64,000 nucleotides of DNA. Source: Bacteroidota bacterium. Lineage in GTDB: Bacteria; Bacteroidota; Bacteroidia; Bacteroidales; Paludibacteraceae. The notes under the pieces were generated by a model. The model was not told the origin of the DNA. It saw nothing but the letters and a program-made list of their open reading frames with translations, and ran no database searches. A program made the translations under genes and the position numbers. Position 1 is the stretch's first letter. Each line of letters begins with the position of its first letter. Where the stretch lies: contig JAFNAS010000011.1 of the NCBI GenBank assembly GCA_017860295.1, forward strand, positions 124,001 through 188,000, written 5' to 3'. Below are positions 15,591-24,500 of this stretch, piece by piece.

Positions 15591-15968
15591 ATGAAAATTG
15601 CAGTTCCAACCAAGCAAAACAATCAAATCGACGATCATTTCGGTCATTGTTCGTTTTATACCATCTTCAGTATTTCGGAAGAGAATAAGGTGATGGCCGA
15701 AACCATTCTCAAATCGCCGCAAGGATGCGGGTGTAAATCAAATATTGCATCCGATCTGACAAAAATGGATGTCAAAATCATGCTTGCCGGAGGTATCGGA
15801 GACGGAGCGATCAACAAACTGGCTCAGCAAAACATTCGGGTAATCCGTAATTGCAAAGGCGAAGTGCACTCGTTAGTGGAAGCGTATCTTGCCGGAAAAT
15901 TGAAAGACGGAGGAGCAAGTTGCGCCTCTCACTCACATCACGAAGACGGACATGTTTGCAACCATTGA
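15591..15968 (+). CDS. Dinitrogenase iron-molybdenum cofactor (NifX/NifB-like) family protein
   Basis: 125 residues of the NifX/NifB-C/orange-protein fold: starts MKIAVPTKQNNQIDDHFGHC, then LAGGIGDGAINKL and an extended Cys/His tail (CASHSHHEDGHVCNH) that may bind metal. Family members hold metal-sulfur clusters; no nif genes are nearby, so a role in nitrogen fixation is not implied. The start is the ATG at 15591, after the DUF134 stop by 14 bases. The His/Cys tail is unusually rich and may serve metal storage or transfer. Confidence 0.85.
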   Translation: MKIAVPTKQNNQIDDHFGHCSFYTIFSISEENKVMAETILKSPQGCGCKSNIASDLTKMDVKIMLAGGIGDGAINKLAQQNIRVIRNCKGEVHSLVEAYLAGKLKDGGASCASHSHHEDGHVCNH

Positions 15969-15982
15969 AACGGACAAAGCTG

Positions 15983-16389
15983 ATGATTGAACACGATTAT
16001 CAGTTTCGGGTAGCCTATCCCGACACTGATCGCATGGGCACCATGCACCATGCCAATTATGCCAAATATTACGAACAGGCACGTTGGGAATTGTTTCGCA
16101 GCATCGGAGTTCCGTACAAATCGGTAGAAGATGCCGGAGTGATGTGTCCGGTTATCAGTATGAATTTCAAGTCGTCCAAACGACCCGTTACGACGAATTG
16201 CTGACGGTAAAAACCACCCTGAAAGCCATGAAGGGAGTTCGCATCTGGTTTACCTACCAATTGTATAATGAACAGAACGAACTGATTAACGAAGCGGAGA
16301 CGGAGTTGGCCTTTGTGAAGCTCAACAATTGGAAACCATGTGCGCCACCCGATTTCCTGCTCAAAGCAATCGAAGCCCGGCAAAAATAG
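15983..16389 (+). pseudogene. Acyl-CoA thioesterase (4HBT hot-dog family), frameshifted
   Basis: From ATG 15983 the first frame encodes RVAYPDTDRMGTMHHANYAK and YYEQARWELFRSIG, the active-site region of 4-hydroxybenzoyl-CoA/YbgC-type thioesterases with the catalytic Asp. It goes off after MCPVISMNFK and stops at 16204. The next frame then continues the same protein (VVQTTRYDELLTVKTTLK to IEARQK) up to TAG at 16387-16389. One missing base near 16171-16173 explains this: an extra T would give NFKFVQTTRYDELL. The gene follows the NifX-like gene by 14 bases. Either it is a true pseudogene or the base is a sequencing error. Confidence 0.85.
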
Positions 16390-16394
16390 TTTTT

Positions 16395-17090
16395 TCAGCC
16401 CCGTTTGCTGATTTCTACCAAAAGGTCTCTGTTCAGAATAGAGACCTTTTTTTCTTCCAGCCGAATGATTCCTTCCTTCTCGAAAGTCTTGAGCAATTTC
16501 ACGGCACTCTCGGTCGAAATGCCGGCAAACTCGGCAATCTCTTTCCGGCTGAGTAACGAAATTACATCTTCTCCCTCGAAATGGCCGGAGCTGAGGTAAA
16601 GCAGCGTGTCGGCCAAATGGCCGTTCATTTGCTTGAACATCATTCCCCGGAGGGTGGTAAACATAGAGGAAGTTTGCTTGCAATAGTGCTCAACGATATG
16701 ATAAGCAAACATTCCATTGTTCTGAATTATTTTAATAATGGCCGCTTTTTCCACCAGAAAAACCCGGGTATCGGTGAGAGCGGTTGCCGAATAAGTGTAG
16801 ATGCTTTCGCCGAAAATAGCCAGCAGCCCGACAAATTCGCCTTTTCGAACTGCTTGCAAATTAAAGTTCCGTGAACCGCCATCTTCCACATACACTTTCA
16901 CCAACCCTTCTATCACAAAGAGAACGTAGGAAGCAAACGTTCCCTGTTTCGTAAGGTTCTCTCCTTTACGGAAAAACACCTGGGTTCGGCTACCGCGCAT
17001 CAATGCAACTTCCTCTTCATTCAATAACTGAAAACAGGGAGCATTTATCTCACATACAAAATCATGATCGGTATCGACAATTGTTTTCAT
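16395..17090 (-). CDS. Crp/Fnr-family transcriptional regulator
   Basis: 231 residues from the ATG at 17090, which starts just before the conserved part; an upstream in-frame extension looks non-coding. Residues 25-140 form the cyclic-nucleotide-type sensor barrel, and a winged helix-turn-helix follows (LSRKEIAEFAGISTESAVKL). The early cysteines in VCEINAPCFQLL could be redox or haem/iron-sulfur ligands. It is divergent from osmC, and an Fnr-type box lies between them, so it may control that operon. Its 3' end contains the terminator of the convergent thioesterase transcript. Confidence 0.88.
   Translation of the reverse strand: MKTIVDTDHDFVCEINAPCFQLLNEEEVALMRGSRTQVFFRKGENLTKQGTFASYVLFVIEGLVKVYVEDGGSRNFNLQAVRKGEFVGLLAIFGESIYTYSATALTDTRVFLVEKAAIIKIIQNNGMFAYHIVEHYCKQTSSMFTTLRGMMFKQMNGHLADTLLYLSSGHFEGEDVISLLSRKEIAEFAGISTESAVKLLKTFEKEGIIRLEEKKVSILNRDLLVEISKRG
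16420..16453 (+). terminator. Intrinsic terminator of the methyltransferase-thioesterase cluster, inside the convergent crp gene
   Basis: AAAAGGTCTCT (16420-16430), a 9-base loop, and AGAGACCTTTT (16440-16450), followed by a run of T. It acts for the plus strand 30 bases past the thioesterase stop while encoding the C-terminal residues of the Crp-type protein on the other strand. Confidence 0.8.
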
Positions 17091-17177
17091 AATGGTGGAA
17101 GCAAATGATTTACAAGCCGTAAAGGTAACTATAAATTGTAAAATCACAATTCCGGATGATACAGATCAATAAAAAAA

Positions 17178-17191
17178 TTGATTTATTTCAA
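17178..17191. promoter_or_regulatory. Fnr/Crp-type box between crp and osmC
   Basis: TTGAT-TTAT-TTCAA matches the Fnr pattern TTGATNNNNATCAA at 9 of 10 arm positions. Part of it also forms ATCAAT (17165-17170) / ATTGAT (17177-17182). It lies between two divergent genes, one of which encodes a Crp/Fnr protein. Confidence 0.55.
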
Positions 17192-17222
17192 TACGGAAGT
17201 CGTCTCACCCGACGATGAAAAG

Positions 17223-17254
17223 CTTGACAGAGGCGTTCCGCAAACGTAACTTTA
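17223..17254 (+). promoter_or_regulatory. Promoter of the osmC operon
   Basis: CTTG at 17223-17226, 20-base spacer, TAACTTTA at 17247-17254, one base off TAnnTTTG. It lies 22 bases before the osmC start. Confidence 0.5.
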
Positions 17255-17276
17255 CATTATAAAAATAACACAAATC

Positions 17277-17696
17277 ATGACACATACAGTACATACGTCA
17301 TGGAAGGGCAACATGCAGTTTAGCGCACAAGTCAGCGGACACAGCGTAGCAATGGATGCCTCTCCCGAATTCGGAGGAGAAGATGCCGGTTCGCGACCGA
17401 AAGAACTATTGCTGGCGGCTATTGCCGGATGTAGCGGAATGGATGTAGTGGAGCTATTGAGAAAAATGAGGGTTGAGATACAAAAATTCGATATGGAAGT
17501 GAGTGCCGACGTCTCCGACACTCATCCGAAAGTGTACACACACATGCACATCATTTACAACCTGACAGGGAAAAATATCGATACGGCAAAAGTACAGAAA
17601 GCCGTTGATATGTCACAAGAAAAATATTGCGGAGTTTCGGCCATGCTCCGTCAAGCAATGAAGATAAGCTACGAAATAAAGATTGTGGATAATTGA
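17277..17696 (+). CDS. OsmC-family protein
   Basis: 139 residues with both conserved cysteines of OsmC/Ohr-fold proteins, Cys52 (AAIAGCSGMDVVELL) and Cys118 (EKYCGVSAML), and the early GRPKELLLAA-like segment (SRPKELLLAA). OsmC/Ohr proteins reduce organic hydroperoxides with a reactive cysteine, but several family members have other roles. It is followed by a thioredoxin-like gene, and an Fnr-type box precedes it, which fits a redox or oxygen response. Confidence 0.9.
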   Translation: MTHTVHTSWKGNMQFSAQVSGHSVAMDASPEFGGEDAGSRPKELLLAAIAGCSGMDVVELLRKMRVEIQKFDMEVSADVSDTHPKVYTHMHIIYNLTGKNIDTAKVQKAVDMSQEKYCGVSAMLRQAMKISYEIKIVDN

Positions 17697-17763
17697 GAAA
17701 AATAAAGAGTTTGCTAATAGGTATTATACAAATAGCACCACCAGCCAAAATCGAGAGAAAAAA

Positions 17764-18111
17764 ATGTTGTACACGAACCTGAAGCATATCGAGACTGCCG
17801 CCGACTACCGAGAAATCATCAGCAAACAAAAAAACGTGATGATTTGTTACGGTCGGATGGGGTTGAAGAGCATCTCTGTTTATGACATTATGGAAAAAGC
17901 GCAAAAAAGGTACAGGCATGTGAAGTTTTACGACATGGAGTTTGACAATCCGGAATCGAAAGTGGTGCCGGAAACACAGGATTGTAACGAACCGGACGAA
18001 TTGCCCTATGTTATTTACTACAAAAACGGAGAAGCAGTACACATCACGTCGGGAATGCAAACGCAACAACAGATTGTGACAATACTTGATCATCTCTTCG
18101 GTAAAAAATAA
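17764..18111 (+). CDS. Thioredoxin-like protein without the CXXC motif
   Basis: 115 residues with a thioredoxin fold outline: N-terminal helix, strand KNVMICYGRMG at the place of the WCGPC active site, VKFYDMEFDNPES as the third strand, cis-proline ELPYVIYYKNG, and a closing helix. Where thioredoxins have two cysteines, only Cys28 is present (CYGRM), so disulfide exchange would be monothiol or lost. It starts at the ATG 17764, 65 bases past the osmC stop, and ends before a strong terminator; the two genes probably form one unit. Confidence 0.75.
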   Translation: MLYTNLKHIETAADYREIISKQKNVMICYGRMGLKSISVYDIMEKAQKRYRHVKFYDMEFDNPESKVVPETQDCNEPDELPYVIYYKNGEAVHITSGMQTQQQIVTILDHLFGKK

Positions 18112-18134
18112 ATCAGGCAATTCACCTTATCTGC

Positions 18135-18178
18135 AAGAGGGAAACATCTGTTGGCCGGATGTTTCCCTCTTCTATTTT
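18135..18178 (+). terminator. Intrinsic terminator after the osmC-thioredoxin unit
   Basis: A 14-bp perfect stem (18135-18148 with 18158-18171) around a 9-base loop, followed by TCTATTTTTC. It lies 24 bases past the thioredoxin-like stop. Confidence 0.85.
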
Positions 18179-18261
18179 TCCTATCTCTATTGACAACGAT
18201 CCCAATTTCAAAAGAAATGAGTACTTTTATCGGGATTGTTCAATCAACAAGGATAGAATCT

Positions 18262-18894
18262 ATGGATACACTGAATGAAATAGTTGAATTTAAGACTTCG
18301 CTGGCCATCCGCAAAAAGCTGGTGTCGTACAGCATTGTGAAGATTTTTCAGGCTGGAGAGGTGATTCAACGGGAGAATGCCTATATCAAAGCCATCCCCA
18401 TCGTCTCGTACGGCCGCATCAAGGTGGTACGAACCGACGACGAGGGTCGCGAAATTTTCCTCTACTACATCAAAGCCGGCGAAAGCTGCATCATGTCGTT
18501 TCTGGGAGGCATGTACAACGAAACGGCCAAAGTGAAAGCTATTGCCGAAGAGGAGACTGAAATCTATTTCATCCCGGTCAACCATATCGTTCCGCTTATC
18601 AAGGAGTTTCCCGAGTGGCTCGAATATATTTTCCGCCTCTACCACAAACGGTTTGAAGAGCTTTTGGAGGTGGTGAATGCACTGGCTTTCAAAAAAGTGG
18701 ACGACCGTCTGCTCTCGTTGCTGAAGATCAAATGCGAAACGGAGGGCAAATCGACCATCTCGGTTACACATGCCCAACTGGCTTCCGAACTCGGGACTGC
18801 CCGGGTGGTGGTATCGCGTTTGTTGAAACAAATGGAAGATGCCGGACTGGTAACACTGGGTCGGAACAAAATAACACTTCTCGAAGGGAAATAA
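18262..18894 (+). CDS. Crp/Fnr-family transcriptional regulator next to the RND efflux operon
   Basis: 210 residues from the ATG at 18262. The sensor barrel covers residues 20-115, with MSFLGGMYNETAKVKAIAEE in place of the cAMP-site loop. The C-terminal winged helix has HAQLASELGTARVVVSRLLK. No cysteine cluster of the Fnr type is visible. It precedes the tolC-adaptor-pump operon on the same strand with a 99-base gap, so it is the likely regulator of that operon. An earlier in-frame start overlaps the terminator at 18135-18178 and is less likely. Confidence 0.87.
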   Translation: MDTLNEIVEFKTSLAIRKKLVSYSIVKIFQAGEVIQRENAYIKAIPIVSYGRIKVVRTDDEGREIFLYYIKAGESCIMSFLGGMYNETAKVKAIAEEETEIYFIPVNHIVPLIKEFPEWLEYIFRLYHKRFEELLEVVNALAFKKVDDRLLSLLKIKCETEGKSTISVTHAQLASELGTARVVVSRLLKQMEDAGLVTLGRNKITLLEGK

Positions 18895-18959
18895 GCGTAA
18901 ACTTCCCTAATTATTTTTCTTATGTAACAAAAGTAGCTGACCAGCAATTTTATCGGATT

Positions 18960-18967
18960 TAATTTTG
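18960..18967 (+). promoter_or_regulatory. -7 promoter element of the RND efflux operon
   Basis: TAATTTTG, 26 bases before the tolC-like start. Upstream, GTAAC-AAAA-GTAGC near 18924-18937 is an imperfect dyad that could be bound by the neighbouring Crp-type regulator. No clear -33 TTTG. Confidence 0.5.
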
Positions 18968-18993
18968 CACAATCAAATTAAATCAGTTAAAAC

Positions 18994-20334
18994 ATGGTTC
19001 CTACACGCGCAAACTCTTCCCTATTCCTTGCTTTCGGGTTGTCTCTTCTCCTGACGGTTTCACCGCCGGTAACAGCGCAATCCTCCTCAACACGAAAAAT
19101 CCAACTCAACGATGCGGTCATTGCCGCATTAGCCAAAAACACAACACTCAAAATCTCCGGAGCGGAGTCGCAGGTAGCAGCCGCCAATTTCCGGCAGACG
19201 AATGCCGTTTTCCTGCCGTCGGTAGAGCTGGGTTATACAGCCATGACGACCGATAATCCACTCAATGTTTTCGGATTCAAGTTGCAACAACAACGGGTCG
19301 CCGCCAGCGACTTTATGCCCGATCTGCTCAATCATCCGGGACATACGCAGGATTACAGCGCCAAAGTAGAGGTACAGCAGCCGTTGCTCAACCTCGACAT
19401 GCTCTATCAGCGCAGCGCGGCAGCCAAACAAAAGGAACTTTACGAGTATAAATACCAACGTACACGCGAATTTGTGGAGTTCGATACCCGCAAGGCTTAT
19501 CTGAATTTGCAACTGGCCTATCGTTCGGTGGCGGTGCTGGAAGAGTCGCTGCGCAACATGCGCCAAATTGCGGCCTCTACCCAACGCTTTTTCGATCAGG
19601 GCTTGCTCAAAAAATCGGATGTGCTGAACGCACAGGTGCAGGTGGCTACGGTAGAGAGCCAACTGGCAAAAGCCAATAGCATGGTGCTGAATGCATCGGA
19701 AGCCCTTGCCGTCACGATGGGGACCAATATCGCTACGGTGTATCAACCCGATTCTCTTTTGCTCGAAGAGGCTACCGACGCAACCGCCTCCCGGCAGGTT
19801 CTCCCTACACGTGCCGACCTGATGGCGATGCAAAAGGCGGTGGATGCCACGTCCATGATGGTTCGCTCGGAACAGATGAGCCTGCTGCCCCGCATCAACG
19901 CTTTCGGTAGTTTTCAGTACAACGATTCGCAGTTGGGGCAATTCGATGCCAACTCCTACTTAGTGGGCGTGAAACTCTCCTGGACTCTTTTTAACGGGAC
20001 TAAAAATTACAACGCCATCCGCTCCCGTAAGGCCGAGCGCACCAAAATGGAGCTGGAGTTGAAGCAACAACAGGATCAAAGTCAGCTGGAACTCGACAAA
20101 GCACAACGCGACCGTCTCGACCTACTGTCCGAAATCAACCGTCAGAACGTATCGGTAGCGCAGGCCGAAGAGTCGTTGCGCATCCTGCAGGACCGTTACC
20201 GCGAAGGGCTGGTTTCCACTACCGATCTGTTGACAGCGCAAACCCAACTATTGCAACAAAAAATGGCGCTTGCTCAGGCGGTTTACGGTAACAACCTTAC
20301 GCTGGCTTATCTGCAATTTCTCACCGCAAAATAA
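18994..20334 (+). CDS. TolC-family outer-membrane efflux protein
   Basis: 446 residues with a signal peptide (about 1-28, ending VTAQ) and two TolC repeats: long heptad-rich helices (QVAAANFRQTNAVFLPSVEL; SEQMSLLPRINAFGSFQY) and the typical ending EGLVSTTDLLTAQTQLLQQ. It forms the outer-membrane channel of a tripartite pump. The adaptor gene starts 11 bases after its stop and the pump follows, so the three make one complex. Confidence 0.93.
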   Translation: MVPTRANSSLFLAFGLSLLLTVSPPVTAQSSSTRKIQLNDAVIAALAKNTTLKISGAESQVAAANFRQTNAVFLPSVELGYTAMTTDNPLNVFGFKLQQQRVAASDFMPDLLNHPGHTQDYSAKVEVQQPLLNLDMLYQRSAAAKQKELYEYKYQRTREFVEFDTRKAYLNLQLAYRSVAVLEESLRNMRQIAASTQRFFDQGLLKKSDVLNAQVQVATVESQLAKANSMVLNASEALAVTMGTNIATVYQPDSLLLEEATDATASRQVLPTRADLMAMQKAVDATSMMVRSEQMSLLPRINAFGSFQYNDSQLGQFDANSYLVGVKLSWTLFNGTKNYNAIRSRKAERTKMELELKQQQDQSQLELDKAQRDRLDLLSEINRQNVSVAQAEESLRILQDRYREGLVSTTDLLTAQTQLLQQKMALAQAVYGNNLTLAYLQFLTAK

Positions 20335-20345
20335 AAACAAACACT

Positions 20346-21446
20346 ATGATAACTTCTACTTTCAAATCGTTGAAAATCTACGCAATTATTTCGGTTGCCA
20401 CTCTGTTGGCGGCCTGTTCGTCACACGAAAAACCGTCCGGAAACAGTGACAAACCGGTTGCTGTGGTGGTCTCCACACCGGCAAAGAGTATTGGAGGTGA
20501 AATCCTTCTGAGTGGAAAATTAGAGTCGGAAAATACCGCTAACCTGAGTACCCGTGTGATGGGATATATCACCTCCATCCACGTAAAACCGGGCGATCGG
20601 GTTGCCAAAGGAGCACTCCTGGCAACCATCAGCAGTCAGGATATGCTGGCAAAAAAAGCGCAGGCTTCGGCTATGATTGCCGAGGCGGAAGCGGCTGCCC
20701 GCAATGCGGGAAAAGATTATGCCCGTTACCAAACCCTCTACAAACAACAGAGTGTATCGGCCAAGGAGCTGGAAAACGTTTCGTTGCAAAACACCTCGGC
20801 ACAATCGCGCCTCGAAGCTGCACGCCAGATGCGTAACGAAGTGAATGCCATGCTGGCATATACTCAGATCAGGGCTCCTTTTTCGGGAGTTATTACCCAA
20901 AAGCTGGCCGATGCAGGAAGTATGGCTTCGCCCGGAATGCCTTTACTGATTCTGGAACAGGGAGGTAACCTGCGCGTGACGGCTACCGTGCCCGAAAGTG
21001 AGGTGTCACAAATCAAAGTGGGCGATGCGGTTACTGTCGACGTAAAATCGACCGGCAAACAGTTGCACGGCAAAGTGGTCGAACTGAGTCCGTCATCGAC
21101 GGCTTCGGGAGGCCAGTATCTGGTAAAAATATCGGTTCCTGCCTCAGAACAAAAAGGGTTGTTGTCCGGGATGTATGTCAATGCAACGCTTTCAGGCAAA
21201 CAAGTCAGCGACCAACCGGTCACGGGAAATCTCCGCATCCCGGCATCGGCATTAGTTACCCGCGATCAATTGATCGGAGTCTATGTGTTGAACGGGAACA
21301 ATACGGTATCGTTGCGCTGGCTGCGGATCGGTAAAACAGCAGGTAATGAAGTGGAAGTCCTCTCGGGTCTTAATGACACCGAACGTTATGTGCTAAGGGC
21401 CGAAGGCAAATTGTATAATGGCGCGGTGGTGATGGAAAAAAGGTAA
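20346..21446 (+). CDS. RND efflux periplasmic adaptor (membrane-fusion protein)
   Basis: 366 residues. The N-terminus is a lipoprotein signal with lipobox LLAACSS (Cys near 23). Barrel-sandwich halves surround a coiled-coil hairpin rich in Ala, Glu and Gln; the second half reads TQIRAPFSGVITQKLADAGS. A beta-barrel and membrane-proximal domain follow. It links the inner-membrane pump to the TolC-like channel. An 82-base gap with the 8-base repeat separates it from the pump gene. Confidence 0.93.
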   Translation: MITSTFKSLKIYAIISVATLLAACSSHEKPSGNSDKPVAVVVSTPAKSIGGEILLSGKLESENTANLSTRVMGYITSIHVKPGDRVAKGALLATISSQDMLAKKAQASAMIAEAEAAARNAGKDYARYQTLYKQQSVSAKELENVSLQNTSAQSRLEAARQMRNEVNAMLAYTQIRAPFSGVITQKLADAGSMASPGMPLLILEQGGNLRVTATVPESEVSQIKVGDAVTVDVKSTGKQLHGKVVELSPSSTASGGQYLVKISVPASEQKGLLSGMYVNATLSGKQVSDQPVTGNLRIPASALVTRDQLIGVYVLNGNNTVSLRWLRIGKTAGNEVEVLSGLNDTERYVLRAEGKLYNGAVVMEKR

Positions 21447-21487
21447 TATGCTAAAATCATAATCAACTGAACCGTAAGAGGGTTCAT

Positions 21488-21519
21488 TTTCAAATCTCCA
21501 AATTTTCAAATCCTCAAAT
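21488..21519 (+). repeat. 8-base tandem array (YYYCAAAT)4 upstream of the RND pump gene
   Basis: Units TTTCAAAT, CTCCAAAT, TTTCAAAT and CCTCAAAT on the plus strand end 9 bases before the pump ATG at 21529 (gap TAATAATAG). Same array and orientation as before hdrA and panC. Confidence 0.85.
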
Positions 21520-21528
21520 TAATAATAG

Positions 21529-24500
21529 ATGAAAGAAGGATTATCGGGCAGAATTGCCAATCTGTTTTTGAAGTCGAAACTCACCATACTGCTGATGATC
21601 GCCTTCCTGTTGCTGGGCGCATACAGCACCTTTCTGATTCCCCGCGAGGAGGAACCTCAAATCGACGTGCCGATGGCCGATATTTTGATCGGTTATCCCG
21701 GAGCATCGCCGAAAGAGGTGGAGTCGACCGTGTCGGCACCACTCGAAAAAGTGGTCTCGAACATAAAGGGAGTCGAGTATGTCTATTCCACCTCCATGAA
21801 GGGGCAAGCGATGGTATCGGTGCAGTTTTATGTGGGACAGGATGTGGAACGCTCGTTGGTGAAGCTTTACAACGAGATTATGAAGAACATGGATAAACTG
21901 CCCCAGGGAGTTACCATGCCTTTGGTAAAAACCCGCGCCATCGACGATGTGCCGGCACTGAGCCTTACCCTGTGGAGCGACAAAAGCAGCGATTATGCCC
22001 TGACGCAGTTGTCCGAAGTGGTGACCTCCGAAATCAAGAAAATTCCCAATGTAGCCAATGTAACGGTGTTGGGAGGCCGGAGCCGCGAAGTGAAAGTAGT
22101 GCTCGATAAAGATAAAATGGCCGAGAGTCATGTCGATTTTCTGTCGGTAGCCAAACAGATTCAGGGGAATAATGCCCAGATGAATTCGGGCAATCTGCTG
22201 CAGGCTGACACTGCTTTCACGGTAGAAACCGGTAATTTCTTGAGTAGTGCCGACGATGTAGCCAACCTGATTGTGGGGTCTAACGGTAATCAACCTGTCT
22301 ACCTCCGCCAGATTGCCAAAGTGGAAGATGGCGCCGAAACTCCCCGTCAGTATGTGACCTTCGGTTACGGGGCTGCTGCCAAGGCGGATCAGGGCAACCA
22401 CAAGGGAAATTTCCCTGCTGTTACCTTAGCCATTGCTAAAAAGAAGGGTGCCGATGCCATGCATCTTTCCGAACAGATCCTCAGCAAGGTAGATCATCTT
22501 AAAAAAGATCTGATCCCGGCCGATGTTCAGGTGACGACTACCCGTAACTACGGAGAATCGGCCTCGCACAAGGTGTCGGAGCTACTGCTGCACCTCTTTA
22601 TCGCTATTATTGTGGTTACGCTGTTTGTGATGCTGGCGATGGGATGGCGCGGCGGATTAGTGGTGTTCTTGTCGGTGCCGGTGACCTTTGCCATGACACT
22701 GTTTGCCTATTATTTCCTCGATTATACGCTGAACCGCATCACGCTCTTTGCATTGGTGTTTGTTACGGGAATTGTGGTGGACGACTCCATCATTATTGCC
22801 GAAAACATGCACCGCCATTTCAAGATGAAACGATTGCCCTTCCATCAGGCAGCTATCTTTGCCATCAACGAAGTGGGTAATCCGACTATTCTGGCAACTT
22901 TTACGGTAATCGCCGCTGTTTTGCCCATGGCTTTCGTATCGGGATTGATGGGTCCGTATATGAGTCCGATGCCGATCGGAGCCTCCATTGCCATGCTTAT
23001 TTCGTTGATTATCGCCCTGACACTCACTCCTTATCTCGGCTATCTCTTTCTGCGTGGTAAAAACGACGGAGGAAAGGAGCGCAAAGAACACCAAATGGAG
23101 GAGAGTAAAATCTACCGGATCTACCGATCAACGATTGTTCCGTTGCTCGAAAACCGCAAAAGACGATGGGCGTTTATGCTGACAACGGTTGTCATCTTGC
23201 TTCTCTCGATGCTGTTGTTCTACACCAAGGCGGTGCCGGTCAAGATGTTGCCATTCGATAATAAAAACGAATTTCAGGTGGTGATCGACATGCCCGAGGG
23301 TACGACGCTGGAACGAACGGCTGCTGTCACGCAGGAGATTTCGCAATACATTGCAAAGCAACCGCTGGTTACCAACTATCAGGGTTATGTGGGAACTTCG
23401 GCCCCCATCAGTTTCAACGGCTTGGTGCGCCATTACGACATGCGTCGCGGCGAAAATGTGGCCGATATTCAGGTAAACCTGGTGGATAAAGGCGAACGTA
23501 GCGAACAGAGTCACGCGATTGCCAAAGGAATGCGTCCGGCAATTCAGGCAATTGCCAAAAAATACAATGCAAACGTGAAAGTGGTGGAAGTACCTCCCGG
23601 TCCGCCGGTGATGTCGACCATGGTAGCCGAAATTTACGGCCCCGACTACGATCAACAGATGGCCATTGCCCGTCAGGTGAAGCAACTGATGAAGTCGACA
23701 CCCGATGTGGTAGATGTCGACTGGATGGTAGAAGACGATCAGCCGCAACTCAACTTTGATGTCGACAAAGAAAAGGCGATGAAAATGGGTGTTGCTCCCG
23801 CTCAGGTGGTGGCCACGGTCAGAGCGGCTTTGTCGGGAATGCCGGCCGGCGTACTGCATCGGCCCAACAGTTACCAACCGGTCAACATTATGCTTCAGTT
23901 GAACGATGCCGATAAGGCCAGCGTGGCCGATCTGAGCAATTTGAAAGTGGTTAATCAGCAAGGTATGGAGGTTCCTGTAAGCGACCTGATTCAGGTAAAA
24001 AAGGAGATTGCTCCCAAAAGTATTTTCCGCAAAAACCAGAAACGGGTGGTCTACGTCACCGGTGATATGGCTGGTAAGCTGGAGAGTCCGTTCTATGCCA
24101 TGAACAAAATATCGGATCGGTTGAAAGAGGTCAAACTACCGGCCGGTTATTCGCTCAACGAAGAGTACAGCAAGCAACCCGAACTGGAAGACAACTACTC
24201 CCTGAAATGGGACGGCGAGTGGCAAATTACGTACGAAGTGTTCCGCGATCTGGGGATTGCCTTTATGGTGGTGCTGGTCATTATCTACATCCTGATTGTG
24301 GGGTGGTTTCAGAATTTTACCGTCCCCTTAGTGATGCTGGCCGCCATTCCGCTCTCGCTAATTGGAATCGTTATCGGCCACTGGATAATGGGAACGTTTT
24401 TCAGTGCAACCTCCATGATCGGGTTCATTGCTCTGGCCGGAGTGATGGTGAGGAACTCGGTGCTGCTGATCGACTTTATCAATATCCGGCTGAAGGATGG

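Noticed and set aside
18151-18261. Upstream in-frame extension of the Crp-type gene
   Set aside because: It overlaps the terminator hairpin of the preceding transcript; the ATG at 18262 gives the usual family length.
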